The notes beneath the pieces are model-generated. The model searched no databases, was not told where the DNA came from, and saw only the letters and a list, made by a program, of their open reading frames with translations. Both the position numbers and the translations under genes were made by a program. From positions 620,001 to 684,000 of the forward strand of contig OW818685.1 in NCBI GenBank assembly GCA_942493245.1: a stretch of 64,000 nucleotides of DNA, read 5' to 3'. This DNA comes from DAOPYU01 sp942493245 (lineage in GTDB: Bacteria; Sumerlaeota; Sumerlaeia; UBA8349). This document shows, in pieces, positions 10,045 to 17,594 of this stretch (its first letter is position 1; every line of letters begins with the position of its first letter).

Positions 10045-11223
10045 TCAGGAATCCGAACCCTTTGAGCCGCCTCTCAGATCCGAAATGGTGGAGGCCAACA
10101 CGTTGAGGAAGCGCTCGACTTCCGCTTCCGTGTTGCCGCGTCCGAGGGTGATCCGAAGCGAACCGCGCGCGCGGATCGGGTCGAATCCCATCGCCCGGAG
10201 GACGCTCGAAGGCTCTCCAGCGTGGTTCGAACTGCACGCACTTCCGGAGGAAGCGGCGATGCCGGCCTCGTCCAACGCCAGCAGGACTTGGATGGCCTTC
10301 GGTTCCAGACCCGCAAAACCGAGACACACATGGCCCGGCAACCGCCGGGTGGCGTGTCCCACCAGGTAGGCGCCGGGGATTCGGTCCTGGGCGAACTGGA
10401 CAATCCGGTCGCGCAGTCCCTGCAACCGGGCCGTTTCCTCGGCCATCTCGGCTCGAGCCAGTTCCGCCGCACACCCCAGACCGACCACGGACGCCACGTT
10501 TTCCGTACCGGAACGCAGTCCCCGTTCCTGTCCGCCCCCATGAATGATTGGAGCGAGAGGGATGCCCTGGCGGACATAGAGCGCGCCCACTCCCTTGGGG
10601 CCATGAATCTTGTGCCCGGAAAGGGAGAGCAGATCCACGTCTTGCCGCGCCAGGTCGAAGGGGAGTTTCCCCACCGCCTGGACCGCGTCGGTGTGGAACC
10701 AGGCTCCTCCGGCGTGCGCCGCCGCCGCGAGGGCCTCGATCGGTTGTACTACCCCGGTCACATTGTTGGCCGTCATGACCGAGACCAGGCGGGTTTCGGC
10801 GCGCAGGGCCGACACCACCGCTTCCTCCGTCACCACCCCCTCCTCGTCGGGAAGAACCGTCGCGATTTCGACCCCGCGCTGTTTCAGATAACGGCAGGTC
10901 TCCAGCACCGCCGGGTGCTCGATGGCGCTCACGACAAAATGGCAATCGCGGAATCCGACGGCCTCGGCCACGCCGGTCAGCGCCAGGTTGCAGGCCTCGG
11001 TGCCTCCGGCGGTGAAGACGATTTCGTTGGGCTGAGCGCCCAGAAGATGAGCCACCTGTTCCCGGGCGCGTTCCACCGCTTCGCGCGCCAGACGTCCCGG
11101 CGTGTGAAGACTCGACGGATTCCCGAAATGCTCCTCCAGAAAAGGAGCCATCGCTTCCCGCACGCGGGCGTCCAGCGGCGTGGTCGCGGAATGGTCGAAG
11201 TAAATGTAATCCTGGAGTTGCAT
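10045..11223 (-). CDS. Cysteine desulfurase (NifS/IscS family)
   Basis: This 392-residue PLP enzyme transfers sulfur from cysteine to a protein persulfide for Fe-S cluster or other sulfur cofactors. The PLP lysine is Lys205 in SGHKIHGPKG, His103 stacks on the cofactor (SAIEHPAV), and the catalytic Cys330 lies in SSGSACSS. Length and layout match group I (NifS/IscS) enzymes. It is the last of four genes on this strand, after an ABC ATPase, a HypB-like GTPase and a Fe-S protein, with a 122-bp gap to the Fe-S gene. The likely job is sulfur supply for whatever that cluster builds. No IscU or NifU scaffold is adjacent. Confidence 0.92.
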   Translation of the reverse strand: MQLQDYIYFDHSATTPLDARVREAMAPFLEEHFGNPSSLHTPGRLAREAVERAREQVAHLLGAQPNEIVFTAGGTEACNLALTGVAEAVGFRDCHFVVSAIEHPAVLETCRYLKQRGVEIATVLPDEEGVVTEEAVVSALRAETRLVSVMTANNVTGVVQPIEALAAAAHAGGAWFHTDAVQAVGKLPFDLARQDVDLLSLSGHKIHGPKGVGALYVRQGIPLAPIIHGGGQERGLRSGTENVASVVGLGCAAELARAEMAEETARLQGLRDRIVQFAQDRIPGAYLVGHATRRLPGHVCLGFAGLEPKAIQVLLALDEAGIAASSGSACSSNHAGEPSSVLRAMGFDPIRARGSLRITLGRGNTEAEVERFLNVLASTISDLRGGSKGSDS

Positions 11224-11345
11224 GTTCCCGATCCCTTTCTCTCCGGTCTCTCCGGGTTTTCCGGGCCAACCGGGATTCCGCGCGTTCTGTTGCGCCCACG
11301 CGAAATCCCGGTCGCCGGGAAACCGTCCGGATTCCTGTCCTCTTA

Positions 11346-12083
11346 TTACCCGATGAAAAGACCCTCAATCCGGATCTGCCACCCTTCCGGGACCCGGTTC
11401 AGGTAATTGATCAGGCCGCTGTGACGCCATTGCAGCATGCACATGCGCGGTTGAAAGAAGTACCGGGCGCCGATCTTCAGTTCACTGTCCGTTTCCGTGA
11501 CCAGCCCTTCGTAGGCTTCCGCGATGTAATACCCCAGATCCTTGTACCCCTGTGCGCGTGGCCCCAGCGGGCCTGTCACGCACCAGGTCATTACGCCCGT
11601 CCGGTGGTCCACCTCGCGCACAATGCCGCAGTGCGTGATCGGGCAGCCGCACGACATGCCGAGCGGACGACCGATGAGGATGTCCCCCTTCTGGATGTCC
11701 AGCTCGCGCGTGATCATCGGGTTGTGGGGAATGATCACCTCGCGTGGTCCCAGATCCTCGGGGAAGTGCTCCAGGTAAAAGTCGAAATCGCGTCCCAGAC
11801 TGTCCACGAATTTCGTTCCCCCCGCCGCCAGAGGGTCAGACCCACAACAGGTGGTTCCACAGGAGGCGCCACAGGAAGCGGAGGGCGCGGCGGCTGGTGG
11901 TTGCGCGGCAGGACGGGCGGCGCCCGCGGGCGCCGCTGTCCCGCCCATTTTCTCCTTCGCCAGGTGGATACAGCGTTTGATGAAATCGGGTTGCGTCTTG
12001 AGCCGCTGGCCCAGCTCGGCGCAGGTCTTGAAACCGCACAGCCCGCAATTCAGGTCGGGCAATTGGATCGTCATCTCACTCAT
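11346..12083 (-). CDS. (Fe-S)-binding protein with N-terminal 4Fe-4S domain and Cys-rich linker
   Basis: This 245-residue protein starts with a four-cysteine module, Cys13-Cys16-Cys21-Cys38 (C-x2-C-x4-C-x16-C). That spacing is typical of the 4Fe-4S domain found in RnfB and corrinoid proteins. An Ala/Pro-rich linker (about 48-68) and a second Cys cluster (SCGASCGTTCCG) follow, then a ~150-residue domain with MSCGCPITHCG. I do not recognise that last domain. The ATG at 12083 is preceded by AAGGGA; in-frame codons further upstream overlap the GTPase gene and are unlikely. The gene sits between the HypB-like GTPase and the cysteine desulfurase, which fits a cluster carrier, scaffold or client in cofactor assembly. 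Confidence 0.72.
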   Translation of the reverse strand: MSEMTIQLPDLNCGLCGFKTCAELGQRLKTQPDFIKRCIHLAKEKMGGTAAPAGAARPAAQPPAAAPSASCGASCGTTCCGSDPLAAGGTKFVDSLGRDFDFYLEHFPEDLGPREVIIPHNPMITRELDIQKGDILIGRPLGMSCGCPITHCGIVREVDHRTGVMTWCVTGPLGPRAQGYKDLGYYIAEAYEGLVTETDSELKIGARYFFQPRMCMLQWRHSGLINYLNRVPEGWQIRIEGLFIG

Positions 12084-12114
12084 GATTGTTTCCCTTTCTC
12101 TCGCGGTTCTGGGA

Positions 12115-12819
12115 TCATTCGCCCCGGTAGAAATTCTGATTGTCCAACGCCCGCACGACGCCGAAATGCGACTGCCACCCGATTTCCTTCTTCCCCACAC
12201 AGATCGTGCAGGTGCCCACGGGCGGGTTGCCCCGCAATTCCATCCGATCCGAAACGTCCTCGGTCGCCAGGATCATCTCCACCAGCGGGTCTATTCCGAT
12301 GCCATAGAGGGCGTTGACTTCGCGCACCTGCACCGACGGAGCCGCTTCGAGGATGCGGGCACGGAACACTTCCCGCTCGGCCTGCGACACCAGGTCTATC
12401 TTGGTGACCACGCCGACATCGGCCAGGGAGAGCATCGGCCCCACCTTCCTCGGCAGATTCATCCCGCTCGTCGCTTCCATGACCATCAACCCCAGGCCCG
12501 CGTTGGCGTAGGGGGCGCACCGCAGACACAAGCCGGCCGTCTCGACCAGCAACACATCGGCGGCTTCTTCAACTTCGGCCCATTGCAGCGCATCGCCCAG
12601 CACCAGCACACTGCAATGGTCGGGGCACAACTCGCCCGAATACACCTTGCGCGAGGGGATGCCCAGTTCCCCCGTGAAAATCTCGTCCTCGTCGGCGTAC
12701 TGCACATCAATTTTCAGAAACGCCAGTTTCAGCCCCTGCGCGAGCATTTTCCGCGCGATATGACGCAGCACCGAGGTCTTGCCCGTCGTTGCGGGTCCTG
12801 CACAGATTGCCAGTTTCAT
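12115..12819 (-). CDS. HypB/UreG-like (SIMIBI, G3E) GTPase
   Basis: This is a 234-residue NTPase. The P-loop is GPATTGKTS (residues 8-16), a switch-like VETAG follows, and TKID serves as base-recognition motif. The order of motifs follows HypB and related metallochaperones that load nickel or other cofactors using GTP. Cysteines in CPDHC, CLRC and, near the C-terminus, CTIC could bind metal. A much longer frame on this strand runs back through the ABC gene, but the ATG at 12819 is the sensible start: it overlaps the ABC ATPase stop by 4 bp. The tight coupling suggests the two proteins work together. The metal or cofactor is unknown. Confidence 0.75.
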   Translation of the reverse strand: MKLAICAGPATTGKTSVLRHIARKMLAQGLKLAFLKIDVQYADEDEIFTGELGIPSRKVYSGELCPDHCSVLVLGDALQWAEVEEAADVLLVETAGLCLRCAPYANAGLGLMVMEATSGMNLPRKVGPMLSLADVGVVTKIDLVSQAEREVFRARILEAAPSVQVREVNALYGIGIDPLVEMILATEDVSDRMELRGNPPVGTCTICVGKKEIGWQSHFGVVRALDNQNFYRGE

Positions 12820-13643
12820 GCCATCACCTCCTCGGCCAGTTCGGCCAGTTTTTCCGCCTGGGCCGACTCCTCGCGCCCCAGACGCCCGCCCAGGCGGATG
12901 ACTTCGCGCCAACGCGTCAACGCGTCGTCGAACAGGCCCACCGTCTTGGCAAAGACCCGTTCCGCCTCGTCCGTCGTGATCAAGTCGCGGATGCACCCCC
13001 CGCCCATGACGATCCGCTGATCGGACAACAGCGCGATGCGCGGGTCGTGGGTGACAAAGATGAAAATCTTGCGGTGCTGGCGGAGCAGTTCGAGCGCCCG
13101 GGCACGATGGATGCCCGCGTTCTCGACCTCGTCGAGGAGCACGATCGGCGTGTCGCAGATCACCGTGGCGTCCGCAATCAACAGCGCCCGCGTCTGCCCT
13201 CCCGACAGTTCCGTCATCCGGTTGCCCGGAATCACCGGCTCGCCCGTCAACTGGTTGGCAAACGCCAGCGTGTCTTCGATCATCTGATGCACACGGGCCG
13301 GATTGGCGCTGCGGATACCGGCATGCGTCTCGAGAAACACCTGGACCGGCAGGTCGGACAGAAAGTTCGTGTGCTGCGTGATCAGAGCGATCGGGTTGCT
13401 CCCCGGATCGTTGCGGCACGAGGCGGGAGCAGGCTTCCCGTCGATCAAAATGGTGCGCCCGGTCGGTGTGTCGCCGTTGGCGAACAGTTCGATGTCGTTG
13501 ATGAGCGTCGTTTTGCCCGAGCCGGTGGGACCGACGATGCTGATGATTTCGCCCATGCGCAGGTCGATCTGAGCGACCCGGTCGGGTTCGCGGACGTTCT
13601 TGCCATGTCCGCCGAGGATGCTGATCTGGTGGATCTCATTCAT
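12816..13643 (-). CDS. Stand-alone ABC-type ATPase
   Basis: This is a 275-residue ABC ATPase. It has Walker A GPTGSGKTT (38-46), a Q-loop near ITQHTN, signature LSGGQ (146-150), Walker B IVLLDE (167-172) and an H-loop in FVTHDP. After Walker B the usual PTS-x-LD is replaced by EVENAGI. No permease or binding protein is nearby. With its GTPase and Fe-S partners it may work like soluble ABC proteins of the SufC type rather than in transport (inference). The ATG at 13643 has an excellent site (AGGAGG). The promoter just upstream carries a perfect palindrome, a likely Rrf2 operator. Confidence 0.8.
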   Translation of the reverse strand: MNEIHQISILGGHGKNVREPDRVAQIDLRMGEIISIVGPTGSGKTTLINDIELFANGDTPTGRTILIDGKPAPASCRNDPGSNPIALITQHTNFLSDLPVQVFLETHAGIRSANPARVHQMIEDTLAFANQLTGEPVIPGNRMTELSGGQTRALLIADATVICDTPIVLLDEVENAGIHRARALELLRQHRKIFIFVTHDPRIALLSDQRIVMGGGCIRDLITTDEAERVFAKTVGLFDDALTRWREVIRLGGRLGREESAQAEKLAELAEEVMA

Positions 13644-13677
13644 GATTCTTCTCCTCCTGGAGTTGCGGTCGCGCCGC

Positions 13678-13702
13678 ATTATAAATATAGACAATAGTCT
13701 AT
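13678..13702 (-). promoter_or_regulatory. Promoter with perfect palindrome, candidate Rrf2 operator
   Basis: On the minus strand a consensus -10 (TATAAT, 13683-13678) lies about 35 bases before the start of the ABC ATPase gene. Immediately upstream is the palindrome ATAGACaataGTCTAT (13687-13702), which fills the spacer between the -10 and a weak -35 (CAGACA). A dimeric repressor bound there would block RNA polymerase. The Rrf2-family gene ~600 bp upstream on the same strand is the obvious candidate. Confidence 0.6.
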
Positions 13703-14236
13703 GTCTGATTCCAGTCGCGCGGGGACGGTCTTTACCCCTTACCGGCAGCAGAGGCCCGTCTGGGTGTTGTCACCCTGGTGTACACAATCGCGGGGAAAAC
13801 CTGCACCGGCGCATCCTCCTTTCCGTGAAATTCGCTCCGTCGTTTTATCGCCGGGCCTGACTCCGGGCACGCGCGCTGTCCGTGGCCGCCTGCCCGGATC
13901 GTTTCTGTTGTCCGGCAATCCCGCTTTCGCCAGTTTCGGATATTGTCTATCGCTTATATCTGATTCTGATTCCGCCCATTTGGGGACAGAACTGTCTGAT
14001 GCTCGCCAGACGATTGAGACGACGCCCGAGGAACACTGCCGGTTCGAGCGGTCAACGCCGCGTCGAACTCCCCGGGGAAACCCGATCCATTTTTTTTGTG
14101 ACGGTCAGTCGAATGAAACCCAATTTTGCCGAGGCGCGCATCGCGCGGCAACCGCTCGGCCCTCTGTTTTGGCGAGACGTCTCGCCCTACAATATATTTC
14201 CTATCGCTTTTGTCTTATACGGCCCGTAAAGAAAAA
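13703..14236. other. Intergenic region between the ABC-ATPase operon and the Rrf2 gene
   Basis: About 530 bp lack a supportable gene. Partial copies of the operator-like sequence appear: 13940-13966 contains TATTGTCTAT followed by TCTGATTC, words also found at the operon promoter. A weaker relative lies near 14190-14220 (CTATCGCTT with GTCTTAT). These could be extra Rrf2 sites or decayed copies of a promoter region. Confidence 0.4.
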
Positions 14237-14638
14237 TCACAACACATCGGCAATCGTGGTCCGCTCCAGCTTGGCCGCCACCATATCGCGCACTTCGCGA
14301 AACACCCGCACTAACGATTTCTCCTTTTCGATCGGAGTGGGTTCGTAAAAATACTGACTCACCGAGTCGGTCGGGGCCAGCGGCCCGTCGAAGAGGCGGA
14401 CCACTTCGGCCACGGTGATCTCCCCAGGCGCTTTCGCCAGCCGGTAGCCCCCGTTGGGTCCCTTGGCGCTCGAGACGTAGTGGGCGCGCCGCAACGTCAG
14501 GAGGATCTGCTGGAGGAATTTCGGCGGCGCCCCGGTTCGCTCCGAGAGGACCTCGCCCTGCATGCGTTCTTCTGCCTGCCAGCGGGCCAAGGCAATCAGG
14601 GCGAGGAGTGCGTATTCACTGCGGACGGTCAGGCGCAT
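14237..14638 (-). CDS. Rrf2-family transcriptional regulator without cluster cysteines (CymR-like)
   Basis: This is a 133-residue winged-helix protein. MRLTVRSEYALLALIALA at the start and GPNGGYRLAK in the wing are typical of Rrf2 proteins. It contains no cysteine at all, so unlike IscR or NsrR it cannot ligate an Fe-S cluster through Cys. In that it resembles CymR, which senses cysteine supply through CysK. It lies between metY (sulfur assimilation) and the desulfurase/Fe-S operon, both on the same strand, making those its likely targets. Its own upstream region (about 14660-14685) has an AT-rich patch with CTATATAG, so autoregulation is possible. Confidence 0.85.
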   Translation of the reverse strand: MRLTVRSEYALLALIALARWQAEERMQGEVLSERTGAPPKFLQQILLTLRRAHYVSSAKGPNGGYRLAKAPGEITVAEVVRLFDGPLAPTDSVSQYFYEPTPIEKEKSLVRVFREVRDMVAAKLERTTIADVL

Positions 14639-14865
14639 CTGCGTCCATTCCAGACCAATGTTATAGGCTATATAGAATAGATCCCGCCGCCACGCAAGGA
14701 AAAAATCACCTGACGCACATTTTTTCTACTCCCCCCGAAGGGCACGATTTTCCCCGATCATGACATTCAATCGCTGTATCGCCCCAGGTTTTGAAGTTCT
14801 GTGATCCCTTTAAAATACCGGGGGAAAGCGCCTTCAAAACTGATGGGGGCTTCAGGTGTCCATAA

Positions 14866-16182
14866 TTACGCTTGCTGCGACGCGGTAATCGCCTGATCCA
14901 GGTCAGCCAGGATATCTTCAATATCTTCGATGCCGATGGACAACCGGATGAAATCCTCCGAAACCCCCGCCGCCGCCTGCTCCTCACGGCTCAACTGCTG
15001 GTGCGTCGTCGAAGCGGGGTGGATGACCAGACTTTTCGCGTCGCCGATGTTGGCCAGGTGACTGAACAACTCAACCGAGCGGATAAACTTGACCGCGGCC
15101 TCGTACCCCCCCTTGATTCCGAAACCGAACACGGAACCCTGCCCCTTCGGCAGGTACTTCCGAGCGCGCAGGTAGTCGGGATGGCTCTCCAGACCGGGGT
15201 ACAGCACCCAACTCACCGCCGGGTGGGCCTCCAGGTGTTTGGCCACCGCCAGTGCGTTCTCGCTGTGACGCGGCATGCGCAGGTGCAGCGTCTCGATACC
15301 CTGCAGGAACAGAAACGAGTTGAAGGGGGACAGACAGGCCCCCATGTCGCGCAAAATCTGAAGCCGCGCTTTCATGATATAGGCCGCGCCCCGGATAATC
15401 GCTTTGTCGTGCAGACCGAACGCGTCCCAGAACACCAGGTTGTGATATGAAGGATCAGGGCTGGTGATACCGGGAAACTTGCCCGAAGTCGCCCAGTCGA
15501 ACCGACCCGAATCCACCAGCGCCCCGCCGATCGAGGTTCCGTGCCCGCCGATGAATTTCGTGAGCGAGTAAGCCACCAGGTCGGCGCCAAAATCGAACGG
15601 GTTGAAAATTAAAGGCGCAACCGTGTTGTCCACCATGAACGGAATCCCGTTCCGGTGAGCAATCTCCGCGATCCGCTCGAAATCATCCACATTGTTCTTG
15701 GGATTGCCGATCGCTTCCGTATAGAGCAACCGCGTGTTGGCGTCAATCGCCCGGGCAAAGGCCTCCGGGTCCGAGGAATCGACAAACCGCGTCTCAATAC
15801 CCAGTTTGGACAGCGTGTGGCGGAACAAACTGGCCGTGCCGCCATAGAGCGCCGTGCTGGATACGATATTCTGGCCGGCGGTCACAATATTCAAAACCCC
15901 GGCGGTGATCGCCGCCGAACCGGACGCGAACGCCACCGCGCCCACTCCCCCGTGGAGCGCGGCCAGGCGCTTCTCGAGCACATCGGTCGTGGGGTTCATG
16001 ATCCGGGTGTAAATGTTCCCGAATTCCTCGAGGCCGAAAAGCCGCGCGGCATGCTCGGGCGAATCGAAAACATAGGAACTTGTCTGGTAAATAGGCACGG
16101 CGCACGAGTGGGTCGTCGGATCGGGTGTGTACCCGGCGTGGAGCGCCAGAGTGCCCGGCTTGTATTGTTTTTCGGTGGACAT
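14866..16182 (-). CDS. metY: O-acetylhomoserine sulfhydrylase / aminocarboxypropyltransferase
   Basis: This 438-residue PLP enzyme of the Cys/Met metabolism family makes homocysteine from O-acetylhomoserine and sulfide. The PLP lysine is Lys209 in YSLTKFIGGHG, and YTRIMNPT and FASGSAA are family signatures. The length (~430) fits MetY rather than the shorter cystathionine lyases and synthases. The start ATG has AGGGAGGGG upstream. It precedes the Rrf2 gene on the same strand. I found no SAM riboswitch in the upstream 300 bp, so control may be through the Rrf2 regulator. Confidence 0.92.
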   Translation of the reverse strand: MSTEKQYKPGTLALHAGYTPDPTTHSCAVPIYQTSSYVFDSPEHAARLFGLEEFGNIYTRIMNPTTDVLEKRLAALHGGVGAVAFASGSAAITAGVLNIVTAGQNIVSSTALYGGTASLFRHTLSKLGIETRFVDSSDPEAFARAIDANTRLLYTEAIGNPKNNVDDFERIAEIAHRNGIPFMVDNTVAPLIFNPFDFGADLVAYSLTKFIGGHGTSIGGALVDSGRFDWATSGKFPGITSPDPSYHNLVFWDAFGLHDKAIIRGAAYIMKARLQILRDMGACLSPFNSFLFLQGIETLHLRMPRHSENALAVAKHLEAHPAVSWVLYPGLESHPDYLRARKYLPKGQGSVFGFGIKGGYEAAVKFIRSVELFSHLANIGDAKSLVIHPASTTHQQLSREEQAAAGVSEDFIRLSIGIEDIEDILADLDQAITASQQA

Positions 16183-16495
16183 GGGTCATCCCCTCCCTGT
16201 GAAAACGGAATATCCGGGAAGCGTCCCCCCTCTTCGGGTTCCCATCCGCACCTCTGAACTTCCCGGCGTCCAGATTCCAGAAACCTTACCAACAGGCAGA
16301 AAGAAGAGCAAGGGGAAAGGAAAACCGCGGGGAACCATTCCTTCCTTTCGTGCCGATTTTCCTTGAGATGAAGCGGGAGGGCGTAGAGGATGAAGTCAGG
16401 AAACAAAACGAAGCAGGACGCGCCCTCCGGAACGGTCTTTCCGTACACGGGGGACAGATCGGGCGCTCAAAAACAAGGGGAAGGGAAAGCGCATC
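16183..16495. other. Divergent spacer between metY and mdh
   Basis: About 310 bp hold the promoters of the two divergent genes. I see no RNA element, repeat or gene that I can support. Confidence 0.4.
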
Positions 16496-17440
16496 ATGGC
16501 CCGCAAAAAGATCACGATTGTGGGCGCGGGCAACGTCGGCTCCGCCATTGCTCACGGCCTGACCCTCGCCGAACTGGGCGATGTGGTCCTGCTCGACATC
16601 GTCGAAGGTCTGCCGCAGGGAAAAGCCCTCGATCTGGCCGAAGCCACACCGATTCATGGATGCAATGTCTCGGTCACCGGCGTCAACACGTTCGACGAAA
16701 CAGCCGACTCGGACATTGTGATCATTACAGCGGGCCTGACGCGGAAACCCGGCATGAGCCGCGGCGACCTGCTGACCAGAAACGCCGACATCGTCTCACG
16801 CATTGTGGAAGGCATCGCACCCGGTTCTCCAAACGCGATCCTGATTCTGGTCACCAATCCGCTCGACACCATGACCTACCTGGCCATGCGGACCAGCGGG
16901 TTCCCCCGTGAGCGAGTCGTGGGCATGGCAGGCATTCTCGACACGGCGCGTTACCGCGCCTTCGTGGCGATGGAACTGGGAGTTTCGGTCGAAAACATCA
17001 CAGCGCTTGTCCTCGGGGGGCATGGAGACACCATGGTTCCCCTGCAGCGCCTGACCCTGGTCGGAGGCATTCCCCTCGAAGAAATGCTCGACCGTGAGGC
17101 CATTGACCGAATCGTTCAGCGGACACGGGATGGTGGCATCGAGATCGCCAACTATCTGAAAACCGGCACGGCCCACTACGCCCCCGCCGCTGCCACCATC
17201 CAGATGGTCGAGGCAATCCTGAAAGACCAGAAACGGATTCTGCCCTGCTCCGTGTGCCTGCAGGGCGAGTACGGCTTGAACAACGTTTTTGTCGGCGTCC
17301 CCGTTCTTCTGGGCGCCGGAGGCGTAGAACGCATCATCGAAATGCGCCTGCTCGACGAAGAATCCGAGGCGCTCGAACTCTCGGCCCACGCCGTGCGGAA
17401 AGAAATCGTAGCACTGGCGATTGAAGAAGGGTCCGCCTGA
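16496..17440 (+). CDS. mdh: Malate dehydrogenase (LDH-like type)
   Basis: This 314-residue NAD-dependent enzyme interconverts malate and oxaloacetate. It has the dinucleotide motif GAGNVGS (10-16). The substrate loop GLTRKPGMSR has an Arg that favours malate over lactate, and the catalytic His is in GGHGDTMV. It is full length and of the LDH-like clade seen in many anaerobes. AGGGGAAGGG precedes the ATG. A GC-rich hairpin without a T-run (17474-17493) lies just downstream and may end or attenuate the transcript. Confidence 0.92.
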   Translation: MARKKITIVGAGNVGSAIAHGLTLAELGDVVLLDIVEGLPQGKALDLAEATPIHGCNVSVTGVNTFDETADSDIVIITAGLTRKPGMSRGDLLTRNADIVSRIVEGIAPGSPNAILILVTNPLDTMTYLAMRTSGFPRERVVGMAGILDTARYRAFVAMELGVSVENITALVLGGHGDTMVPLQRLTLVGGIPLEEMLDREAIDRIVQRTRDGGIEIANYLKTGTAHYAPAAATIQMVEAILKDQKRILPCSVCLQGEYGLNNVFVGVPVLLGAGGVERIIEMRLLDEESEALELSAHAVRKEIVALAIEEGSA

Positions 17441-17594
17441 GAGTGGCGAACAGAACCATTCCCCAAGGCGCAGGACCGGCGCCCTCGCCGGTCAAGACGA
17501 GGTTGGGCCAGATCTAAGGAATACGTTGACCGCCAACAAACGACGCCGAGGTGGCGGTCCCACACAGAGTTGAAAACAGGGAGAGAATCGGAAC

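Noticed and set aside
12115..13419. 434-codon extension of the GTPase frame
   Set aside because: The first ~200 codons are an out-of-frame reading of the ABC ATPase gene; the P-loop protein begins at 12819.
13701..14348. Plus-strand ORF across the Rrf2 operator region
   Set aside because: No family resemblance or ribosome site; overlaps antisense of the Rrf2 gene and covers operator-like sequence.
16183..16495. SAM or SAH riboswitch upstream of metY
   Set aside because: No recognisable core motifs in the leader. A covariance-model search would settle it.
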